NCBI GenBank assembly: GCA_038503035.1
Contig: JAVSML010020424.1
Location: 220,190-284,189, forward strand
From: Crocodylus rhombifer
Lineage: Eukaryota; Chordata; Crocodylia; Crocodylidae
Reading direction: 5' to 3'
Length of the DNA stretch: 64,000 bases
A program made the position numbers and the translations under genes. The notes beneath the pieces are model-generated. The model had not been told where the DNA came from and searched no databases. It worked only from the letters and a program-made list of their open reading frames with translations. Below, piece after piece: positions 24,001 through 36,000 of the stretch. The number at the start of each line of letters is the position of its first letter. Within the stretch, counting starts at the first letter, position 1.

Positions 24001-27000
24001 ATAGCTGCCCTGATTATGTTGTTTAAAGGGGCAATTGGAGATAGTCTGCAGCTAGTTAAAAAAAAGAAGACTGTCCCTCTCCAGTCATGGGAGGTGAAAT
24101 GCCTCGTCCCTACTCCCTGACTGCTTGTCCTTCAACAGGTAGGATCTGTGGGGCAGGCCCTGAAGAGCCCTGGGACAAACCTGAAGTTTGACCATTGGTG
24201 CAATAGGGCCAGAATCTCACCTAAAAGGGATAAAGAGCTGTGGAGAGACCAGAGTGACACTGAGTGCTGTGTCCTAGCAGGGGTGAGAGCATGGCAGAGG
24301 GCGGGGGCACCGGCAGAGCATTCTGCCCCACCAGAGCGGGTCTAGGCAGCATCACTCCAGACACAGGACAGGGTGCGCTGAAGGAAACAGGGGACGATAA
24401 ACCCAGCTGGGCCTGGACAGATTGACATTAAGGCAGTAGGTGCCCACTCAGCAAGAGAAGGGGTAGCATCAGTCCAGAGAGCTGACTCCTGCCGCCCATA
24501 ATGAGAAGAACAATTACTACCCAAGCAAATACTGCATTCCTGCCATGGCCAACCCAGGCCAACAGGTGCCCAAGGAACCAGTACAGCCCTGTGCCTCTAT
24601 CAGTGGCCTGGCACCTGCTTCCCAGAAAGCTGGTTTGGAGGCCAAGGGAGACTTGTTTCTTGAGCAGGAGCGAGGCTGCAGGGCTGGAATGGGTGGAACC
24701 AGCGAGTGCATTCAACTCGTCCCAAACCCTTGTGTGGCTGTGTTCCTCCTCCTCCTCTTTTGCTCTTTTGTCTCCCACCCATTGTGCATCAGTCCCTCCA
24801 TGCAGTCACTTTGAGAAACTCCCTTTCTTCATGGCCTGGTAGTGACTTTTTGCTCAAAGACTAGGGGATATGTGTCTGGAAGCTGCCCATTGGCAGCCAC
24901 ATTGACAACATAGGGCACCAATAATATTCGTGAGTCACATCGTGCCTTGTCCACGCTACCTGCCCAGAGAAAGCCTGCTCTCAGAGTATACAGCCTGCCG
25001 AACGCTGCGTCACATCCTCTGCAGAGCGGTGCAGATACTGAACCACATAACCCCGCCAGCCATAACCCACCAGAGGCTGCTCTCCGGGGTCAGGTCTGGG
25101 TAACAACTTTTCCTGCAGGGATGAGGACAGCTCCTGAGCTGTGATAGCAGTACTCTAGGATGGGGATGCTGCTGCTAGGTGAAACACAAACTGCTTTTTG
25201 AGAGAGCTGAGGTGTTAGCCCCTTCAGCCCTTGCTTGAGCTGTTTCAGGCTGCCTACTTAAAAACTGACCGTGGAGTTTGAAATGGACAGTATTGCGCTA
25301 GCCCCTAGAAACCACGGCCAAATCCAGCATCCCCTTCTGCTGGGCAACATGCACATCTTCAGTAAGAGACCATCCCTGCCCCACAAATTCACTGTCCAAA
25401 CAGACAAGGCAAAGAGTGGCAGAGGAAAGAGGCACTAGTGATATTCCCTGGTAGAGACACCAAGCTAGTCATACACACCCAGCTCTGCGCTTCTCCAGGG
25501 CAGGCAGTCTCAGAACAGCAGAAACCCCGGCCTAGCCAGCACGCTGCATCCTCAGCGACCAAGAAGCTCTCCCAGCTGGCAGCTCTCCCGTGCCACAGCT
25601 CAAAGGCCATTGGAAAGCTCAGAAATGCAACCCTTTCCTCACACCTTGCAGCTCCATAGTGCTTCATCCCTCAGTGCTGCTGGGCGAGCCAAACTCCATC
25701 CAGTGACTCACCATTGATAAAAGCAACAGCTCAGGACCCCATTAAGAGCACAAGTGCTCGTTTCTTAGAGCCAAAGGCAGACAGGAACAGCAAGTCCCAG
25801 ACAAAAAGAGCACTGCAAGGGAGAGAAGCAGGAGAAGTGACAGATTACAGACCAAGAGGAACACTAAGAGAGAATGACGGGGTCCAGCCCGATCGCAGGA
25901 ACAAGGAAGCAGACGTAGTTACTTTTGGTACCACATCACTTGCTAGGGAGCTAAATCCATCCTATGTGTTTGTTTTGGACATGGTTTCCATTTTCCATAC
26001 AGCTGGGAGGATCCAACATCTGCCATGCCAGAGACCTTGTTTATCCCGTCAGGATATTTCTGGCATTATTGCCAGAAACAATACAATTAATTAAGAATAA
26101 CTCACAGCAGGCAGGACTCAATTTTCCGCAGGCTGCTCCAGACACTCGGAGCTGGAATTCCAGGGCGGATGGGATATTTGCCAGGCTATTGGCTTCATCA
26201 GTTTCTGTCAGGGTTTCAGGGCACTTTGCGTAGATGAGAACATTGTCCATCTCCTGAGGAGAGCTAAAGATCAGCCAGGTCATGTTACATTTATCAGGGA
26301 ATAAAGCTCCTCTCCCAAAGATGCATCTATGCTGGACTACCACAAGCAAAATTCCCTTTCAGAATATCAAAGAGATGACAAAGAGTGTCATTGCACGCTT
26401 CGGTCACGGTCTTACAGTGGAAATCTCTAGGTAAGGGGCCTTCACAGTGCCTGGGACTCTGCACAAGCAGAAAGATCCCTTTTGGGCCATCTGATTGAAG
26501 ACCAGGGCCTTTGTCTCAGCAGCCCTGCCAATGCCACTCAAGATCAAAGCACCAAGCTGGCAGACCTTGCCTCCCACACCCCCATCAGCTACTGCAGATT
26601 CTCCCAGCAGGATTTAGCTGGCTATTTTGCTGGTCCCAGAAGTAAAATGCCACCAATATCACCTTGCCATTCACCTCTCCTTCTGCCCAGCATGCTCAGC
26701 AGTCTCCACTGATCATCACACTGATACTGCTTTCCCAGTGGCAACTTGAAAGGGACCGAGTACCCCATAACAAAGTCCAGCACACAACTTTGGACACACT
26801 GACAGCATAATTATCAGGAAGCAACGACACTGGCAACGTAGCGGGGGCAGTTCTTTCATTTTCCGGAGGGCGAGATGATCAAGCTGGAAAAGATTCTCCT
26901 TGACGATGGGATGCACTCATGTCCCCAGTGGCCCAGCATTATCACAACAGCATTTTTCTTAAAATCTCCCAGAAGTGCAGCTCCCCAGCTGAGGCTCCAG

Positions 27001-30000
27001 TGGGGCCATCAGTAGTAGAGAGGCGAGCCATTTCTACCCCCTGTACTGGCTTTGTCCTGGCTGGTTTTACCCCAGCCTCTCACCACGGTGATTCCACGGC
27101 GCCCCAACAGCGATAGAGCGCTCTCTCCGCTCCAGGGGAGGTTGGTTCCAGCCAAAATGAGATGATGCCAAGCGCAGCCTCTCACAGCTGAACTCTTCCA
27201 ACCTCTTGACAGCGAATCCATTTCTAAACCAACAAGGTGCTGTTACATTGTTTACAGCTTCCTGAGTCTTTTGTTTTTGGGCAGATGCCCTGGCTCTGTA
27301 ATCGAGCTGAGTTGTGACTGGGCTAATCTCCGTGGAGATTAGGGAGAGTTTATGGGCTCTTCCCTCCTCCCCCTGCGAGCCCAGCATGGGCACTTTCTCC
27401 ACCCCTCCAGCAGAGCTGCATGCATGTGTGAGGACTCCCTGTTTTGCAGCTGGCACAGGCTGTGGGAAAGGCAGCGAGGACATGGTGGTGAAGAGGATCC
27501 GTACATCACCAGGGGCACAGGCAGAAGTGATCACTTTTGCTTGATCTGGCCTCAGAAAGATCTCTACATCTGTGACCAAACAGAAATGTGTGGCTGCAGA
27601 CCACTTTAAAAGGGCCCGATGCCATGAACCTTCATTGCATGGGGGTTTAGATGAACACGGTCCAAAATGGAGCACGTTCTGTAACTTGTGTCTGCCAAGC
27701 TCCCAGCCTGTCACTATTTTCAGAATGGGAGGAGGGGAAAGGAACAGAGGGAGTTTGGTCTGGGGTTTTTTGGCCAGCACTGGAGGGTGGGGTGGGTGGA
27801 TTGGAGCTCCCACCCACTCCTGCGGTGGGGGGGGAGGGCTCCAATCCAGTGACCCTACCATCCAGTGCCGAAAACAACATCCAGGCTAGGAGCGGGGAGT
27901 GGCCTTGCTATGGACACCAGGTTTCAGCTGGAATCCCCAACTCCTGGACCCAAAGAGCAAATTTCTGTTTGTTTGGGGGGATCACTGGCAACTCACAGTG
28001 CTTTCTGCAAAGCGCTAGGAGTTGCACCGGGGAGCTGCTCTTCTGTCTGCACCCCAGGAAATGCTGTCCTAGCCTTTCCTCTCTGCTGAAATGCAGCTGA
28101 GGTCACAGATGACTGGATAAAGCCTAGCAACACAGTCAGATTCCCTTCCCAAGGCCCGACACTGCTCAGCAGATGGATACCATTGGAACAGAAGAAGGGC
28201 TGCTTCACCGGCAGGGCTGCCAGCCGTCATGCTTGCCTCATCTTGTTCACCATTCCCTCTTGTCCAGGCCTGGGTCCCGAGCAGCAACGCTGGAACAGGT
28301 TCTCTGGAAAATGCCCACAAGTCACTGTTGTTCTTTCCACTCTGGCTCTGCAGCTCCCGGGTTGCTCAGAAAATCTTGGGCAATGTTTGTTGGTGGCTCT
28401 AAGGGAATGGGCCAATGGCAGCAGATCTTTACTACCCACCTGAGGATGAATGAAACTGCCCTCAGTTTCTATGGTTCTCTGGCCAGCTAATCACCATCCC
28501 CAGGAACTGCCAGGATAGTCCCCGTGGTTCATAATACAGGTGGCATATGGATGGACATGTTTAAAACTAGCCTGATGCATCTTGAATGAGAAGTATGTGT
28601 TGCTAAAGCCTAGAGGATGTAATTCCCTTCCACATCTAGTGAATGTTTTCCTTTTCTCCTATTGTTCCTCACATTCATTTTATCTGGGAAGGGCATGCTG
28701 TGTGTGTTTGCCCAGGCTGTCACTGCTGCCACTTATGCACTTGACAATGACCTCCGACTCAGTGTCAATGTGGGAAGCCATGTGTGAGAACCGAGATGCC
28801 ATCCCATTCAGTCCCATTCACAAGCTCTGCGCAGACCACTGATTGGCTGGCAAGGAGATGAGTGGACAGGAAGGAGGATTTGGGAAAAGAGGATGGGTTG
28901 TTGGGGCTGAGGCATTCAAACAATGCCCAGACAAATCCAGCAGTGGAGCTGGGCAGGGCAGAACTATACAGCTGTAGCAGAGGAGCCCACAGGCAGAGCC
29001 AGTATTGGTGGGAGATGCTTCATACCTCCTTGCCAAGCTCATCCTGTGAGCCCTCCATCTCTCTGGGTGCTCATGCGCACCACACACTCCATCAAAGAAA
29101 GATTTCTTGGAGTGCCTCCTAAACATGGTGTCAGGTTTGTGCATCCTTGCTGCCACATACCCATCCATCACAGTACCGCACATACTGCTTTGGAGGGGAA
29201 CTTCATACATTGCCTGCCCATTGTACATGGCTTATAGCCCAGGGTCTGGCAGTCATTTATGGTTTCAACACTGTAAAAAAAACCCACAACTGATTCCTCC
29301 TCCAGAAATAACGATTCCCTCCTCAATCCCTCAACCGTCCTGAAAAGGAAGCAAGAACTTGTACAGTTTGCTGCAGCCCTGTCCATTGTAATCCTGGCCA
29401 CTGAAACAATAAAGCTCATTGATTATGCAGCACCCAATTAATATCCTTGCTGAATTTGGACACTGCACTCAGGGGCTTCTAGTGTTCAGGCCTATTTTTG
29501 CCTACTGAACACTGAAATCTCCCTAATCCTTTTGTTATTCTTTTATTTGACTTAACCTCCAAATTTACTGTATCACTGTAGAACGGCTGCCTTCCCCCAC
29601 AAGATCACCCAGGGCCAAGCAATCCTGTCATTCCCCCAAAGCAAGGCAGAAAGTCTAGGGAAGAAGTTGGAATTCAAACACTGCCAAGAAGGCTACTTGG
29701 ATGTGTTGGGGGGCTGGGTTTTTAACACTGTATTCTGAAAAATGTGAGCATCAGCTGTAGATCCCAGATCGGAGCGGGCAGCCTCCTAGTCATCCTGCGA
29801 GATCAGAAAACCTAATGAACATCTCATCTGTAGACTTGGGAGAAAGGAAAGAGCAGGGATGGGAAGGTCTTCCTGTATTCCTTTAGGAGCTCATCATCCC
29901 TTGATAATGGAGTTTTCACCCCTCAAAAATTAACATAATTGTTCCTGTCAGTCTCAGCTCAAAGCACATCCAGGATACAACTGCCAGTGGCATCACAGGC

Positions 30001-33000
30001 TATGGTTGGGCTGCTTCTTGGGAGCACTGTGAAAGGAATGTGTTCCTCAGCATTGTCCATGCTCTTGCTGCTTCTTAGTGGTATCTAGTGCTTCACATAA
30101 AACCAGCACAAAAGCCCATTTTCTGCCCACACCACGATAGATAACCAGGCTCACTTCCTTAATCCATCTCTACTTCGTTAGGACTCCGATCCATGTATTG
30201 CAGTAAAATAGAATCTGGGGTTGGGATTAAGTGGTGCTGGTCAAATGCATTTTGACAGAACAGTTGCACTAAAAAAGGACGTTTCACCAGGACTGAAACA
30301 TTTTACAAAAATCATCTATTTTGATAAAACTTTGTTTATCAGAAACTTATTTTTCCATTTTGGTAGTGTGGCTTAAATTAATTTTGTTCCAATTTTGGCA
30401 TGTTAAAATGTGGATTTTATTAAATGATGTGCACCAGATTATATTTAATAGTTGAATGCAAATGTGTCAATGAACGGGCTAAAAATGATCGTGTCCAAAT
30501 GAAACATTGCAATTGCCCCAAATCAATATTTCTTCAGTATTTTCAATTTGGATAATAATTTGAAAATGAGGCTTTTCATCTCAATCTGGAACTACTTTTT
30601 TTTTTAAAAAGCAGATTTTCCTACAGAATAGAAATCCCAGATCCCAGCCAGCTCTGGGTCTACCCCACCTGTCAGTGTCTATCCAAGTCATAGGTTTTCC
30701 ACTGGAACTGAAATGGAGATTTGACCCATCTCCTTGCAGGGAGGTCTGATTTTTGACCCTAGCCACTTCTTTTGCCATCTGCAAAATTACAAATAATAGG
30801 AATCTGGTTGGGACCATGAAGGCCGGGGGACAACTAACAGAAGGGACAACAGGACAAAGTCCCTAAACGCTTAGGATAAATATTAATAAGCAATGTTTAA
30901 TCAAACCTCATCTGAGATCTGGGACACAGGCAGAGTCCAGCCCAAGTGGGAGGAATTGAATTATGCTTCAGGCTGTTCCTCCGTTTATACCAAGCAATGA
31001 AACCCTCTCTTGCCCTCTCTCTTTCTGATACCACTTGGTATCTTAAACATTTCTAAAAGCCTTTGGAATGGGTATTTGTACCACTTAATCCAACAGACCA
31101 TGAACACATATTTATCCACAGGCAACGTATGGGGGGGGGCATGTGCCCCCCCAGATTTCTGTGCCAGTGGTGGGGTAGGAGAATGCAGTCCGACTAGAAC
31201 TAGCTCCTGGCAGGAGCAGGGGTGGCAGCAGCAGCAGTGGTGCAGAGTTGTGCCCCCCCCACTGTCAACACTTTGTGTGGTCTATGCATGTCTCATAAGA
31301 CTAACTGTCCTGATGGCCTCTAGCAGCTGAAATAGCCTACTTGACATCTGAGCAGCAAACCACAAGCACTTGGCGGAGGTTGTGAACATAAGCCCCCAGT
31401 TTCTATACTCTTTGTGAACATTGTTGTACCATTAATCACAGTCCCTGAGACAGCCACGTGTATTGTGGCAACATTAGCTGTAGTCTCCAGGATCTCTGTG
31501 ATGTATACACAGATTAGTAATAATCCCAAGAAGCAAATTAAAAATTGTATGTGGGAAGAAATGCTTCTTAGTCATTAGAAACGCAAGCCTGGAGCTTTGA
31601 GCTATCATCCCTGCTAGGCAGTGATTAAGAACCGACCTAGCAGGGCAGAGGCAAACAGGTAAAGACAAGGTCCCAGTTAATTAATTTCTAGATTACAGTT
31701 CCCTACAGTGGCAAGAAAGGGGTCCTCTCTGCAAACTCCAGACTCCTAGGAGAGCTCTGAAGAGAAACATCTGCATATGGTTGCAGCCAAACCCACATGG
31801 ACATCTGGACTCTAGACTCATGCCAATAATATGCTGCTGTTTAGGAAAAGGTAAATAAAAGACCAAAGAGCATGCGTTCCAAGAGCTGGAAGGCCTTGGC
31901 CTTAGTTTAGCAAATAAATATTTCTGGCTACCAGCAGGACTCTCTTACCCAATCAAGCAGGGAATTACTAGAAACAAGGAATAAAGGGCAATAAGTTACC
32001 TTGGAGGCCCCTTCTCAGAGTAGGAAAGCAAGCCTCATGGAGCAAGTACTATCCAAGACTACACAATGTCACTGAGTCGAGGGACAAGACACGCAACTCT
32101 TCAGCAGTTCACAAGTGTAGAGGCCTTGCTAACTATTTGTTAATACCAACCAGTTATCCAGCTGCACCCCAGATGACATAAAGACCCAGCCACAATGGAT
32201 GAACCTCCTGGATATGTCATCCCTCCCCTGAATGGCTTCTCTAGCACCTCCCTCTGATGCAGCAGGTGCTGGCCACTGTCAGGCAGCAGGACACTGTGTG
32301 GGATGGATCTGTGGTGCAATGCACTTTGGCAAGCCCCATGTCCTCAGCAGTTTAATTCAAGAAGACGCCTGGAAGTCTAGAGGTTTCTCCTACACTTTTC
32401 AGTTTTTCAGCACCCAAAATGTCCTGAAAAAAGGCTCTTTCAAGGTCTCTAGACCTTCAAGGTTCTGGTCAAGTGTTTCAGAACTAATCTGACCAGAAGC
32501 TGGAAAGAGGAGAGGAAACAAAAAATAAAAACCAGAGAAGAGACATTCCTGAACTCTAGTGTTTCTGGGAAACTGTGCACATTGGCAGCACCCTGGGCAT
32601 CTGCATTTCACCTGAATGGTGCTGGTGACTGTCCTTGAGAGAAGAGAGCAGCACCCCATGGTCCAGTGAAGATTTCATAGATGTTAGGGCTGGAAGGGAC
32701 CTTGCAGGATCATCGAGTCCAGTCCTCCACCCGAAGGGCAGGAGGTCAGCTGGGGTCATAGATAAAGACAGACGGCATCTCCTGCCGGGCCAAGACAAAG
32801 CCTGTTGGAGCCCTTTTAAAGGCAGTGCCTTCTCTGCTGCCTTTCTTCACGTGACGACAGCAGTCTCAGCTAAGCACCTTAGCGCACTGGCTCAGTGCTC
32901 TGCAGTCTTAGGTCTGAGAGCCGTTTTCCTGCTGTCTGGGACACGAGGCAGGCAGCCCGCATCTTTGCGGCTCAGCCTCCTGGACAGGAGACATTATTAC

Positions 33001-36000
33001 CTTGCTTTTCTGGAGTAACCCTGCTTGGGAGATGCTAAGGGCACAAACACTAGAAAAAGCGAGAGGCCAACTGATCTTCAAAGTATCAGGGAAATAAGAG
33101 TCTAGGTGGATTCAGCCTTCTTAGCCCATGCCAAGAAAACGCTTCCCACGCTGACCCTGCTTCATTTCTGCCTTTTGTAGGCTGCTCGCTACAAAATGGA
33201 GACGGCAGCATTCCCCTGGGGCTGAGAGGTAAGGTGGGGGGTAAAGACATTACATGCTGTCTTTGCATGACTACAGCAGAGAGCCTTTGGTAGGTCTGAG
33301 CCGGTGAACAGGCTTATTATAGTTCTGTTGCACACAGGTGCTTCTAGGCAGTAATAGGAACACTGCACCAAAGGCGGCAGCAGGGTGGGTCACATTATCC
33401 TCCCCCACCGCTGTACGCCCATTTCCTGGTTCTAAAAAGGTCTCCCCTGACCTTGGGCTTCAAAAAAAAGAAGAAGAAAGATGTTGGCTAAAACCATTTG
33501 GAAAGTAAAGGAGAAAATAAAACTATTGTTGGCCAGTCCCTGAAAAGAGAAAAACGGATACTCTCGATAGGTCTTTTCAAAGTCTCTCAATAGCCTTGCC
33601 CCGTGGTTCAGTTTAAGATCCCACTGTGCTTCATTCAGCCAAAGCACCAAGTTCCCACACCCCATTCACTCACTCGCTCATTCATTCATTCCCTCTCCGT
33701 CCCCTCCTCCCCCCACCCCACTTTCTTTCTTACCCAGACCCATTGATTGAGAGTCTGATCTCACGCTGATGTCATGCCCTGGGCTTCAGGGGAGAATTAC
33801 TCTTGATTTACATCCATGAGAGAGAAGTAGTTAAGGACAGACCTGCTGCCTGCACCGCCAGCTCCCAGAGGTGGGTCTCGTTGCCCATGCTCCCCTGACA
33901 GAGCAGCAGGCCAAGACCCTGGCTTTGCTAGATGGACTCAAACATGCTTTGGGATACAACTCTCACCTGTGAGTGTGGGACCAAGGCTTTATATCACTCG
34001 GCTAGGATCTTTACAGAGGTGTCCAAATAAATTTATTCCCAATTTTCTCCCTTCACCCAAACCTGGGGGACACCGAACACCATTGTTGTCCATGCTCAGA
34101 GTCGGTCTTCCTCCCAAGCAAAAGACCATGTACGATGCTATGAGACACTGTCAGAAACTGCAAGGAGCCCCCTCACATAGCGCCCTTAGAGAGCTCCTTG
34201 CAGTTTCTGACTGTGTCTCAAGCATCGCACATGGTCTTTCGCCTGGAAGACGGACTGAGCATGGACAACAATGGTGCTCAGTGTCCCCCAGGTTTGGGGG
34301 AAAATCGGGAATAAATTGACTTGGGCATCTCTATAAAGATCCTCAGAGAGAAGGCAAAGCAGCACAGCCGGGATTAGAAGCTAGTACACACTACTACCCC
34401 TGTGTGTTAACCATTAGCCCACGCTTGCTCTGAGCAGGCCTTCCCTTCATAGTCTCCAGAGGTATTTCTTGTCTCCTCACACTCAGCCTGTCTTACTCAT
34501 CACTGACCCTGTCCCTGCTCCACAGAGGCAGCCCAACACGAGCCCCAGCACACAATTAGAACGATGCTGGAGCTTAGAATCGATCGAATCATTGAAAATG
34601 GGGGCTGGACGGGACCTTAGAAGTCACTTAGTCCAACCCCCTGATCAAAGCAGGGCCATCCTTAACTAGATCATCCCAGCCAAGGCTTTGTCTACCTGGG
34701 TCTTAAAAACCTCCAAGGATGGAGATACCACAACCCCTCTGGGTAACCTGTTCCAGTGCTTTACTACCCTCCTTGTGAGAGAGTTTTTTTCCTAATATCT
34801 AACCTAAACTTCTCTTGCTGCAGCTTGTGCCCATTGCTCCTTGCTCTGTCATCTACCACCACAGAGAACAGGCCAGCTCCATCGTCTTTGTAATCACCCT
34901 TCAGTCTCTTCTGTCTCTGAGTTTATGATCAGACGACTGCAATCTACGGTGAAGCCCAGTTAACACCATGGTTACACCTTGATTTACAGTCACGCTAGTT
35001 AATGAAACTAAGGCAGGAGGTTTTGAGTGGCACCTCATTTCATGGGCTTTATGGTAAATTGCTCATGGCAAGTACCATATTTTCTGACATACAACACACA
35101 CACCCTTTTCCCCACAAAAATCAACTGCTGGGAACTGGGGTGAGCATTTATAAGCAAAGAAATATGTTGCCAGCAATTTCTGCCACTTAAGCCTCTGTGG
35201 AAGGAAAGCAAAAGTAATTCTGTATGCATTAACCAGAGAGTAGCACAATGAGCATGGTGCACTCCCTATCTCCTGCTACTCCGTTCCTTACTGCTACTTA
35301 CCAGTATTTTCAAGGAAAGATTTTTTTTTTTCATCCTGCCTTTCAAAACCAAGATGTGTATCTTAGTCCTGGGCATGTTGTATGTGAGAAAATAGGGTAT
35401 TTTGGTTTAAGATTTACTAGAGGAGAACAAAAATAATACACCAGTTAATAGTCTCTCTAGATGCAACTTCTTGTGCTAGACAGTAGTTAGCACAATTATG
35501 CTAGACAATTTATCACTGTTGTCACTTTGCAGATAAGTTAATGAACTGCTCTAATTTATCCCACACAGGATGCCCTGGAAGCAATGTGCTGCGCCCCAGA
35601 AGGACATGCAAATCAATCAGTAAATAGAACCACTGGAGCATCTCTCTCTGTTCTAAAACACTTGCTGAAATGGGTTAGCTGAGTGTTCAGTTGAATGGGA
35701 AGAGACAGCTCAGTCTGTATGGAGAAATAGACCTGAATAGCTACTGCCCAGTAGTTTTGCTGCAACGGCTCCCCCTGTAGACTCCCTTCTGGACCATAGG
35801 CTTGTCTACACTGCACCCAGGAGTTGTGATGGCAGCATGGCTCAGACCTTGGGCAATACACAGTCCCCAATGCCAGGAGCAAGCAGGCTGCAGCAACCTA
35901 TGCCAAATCTTGTGTCATCAGGTTCTCCTGCTGTCCTTACCCAGACGAGCTAGACTGAGACTATCTTGGCAGTCACGCCTCTGAAGAGCAGCGCAGACAC

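Noticed and set aside
27067..27861. 264-codon minus-strand open frame
   Set aside because: It runs through the foldback at 27774-27870 and G/C runs. The proline-rich start reflects homopolymers, and no conserved motif is present.
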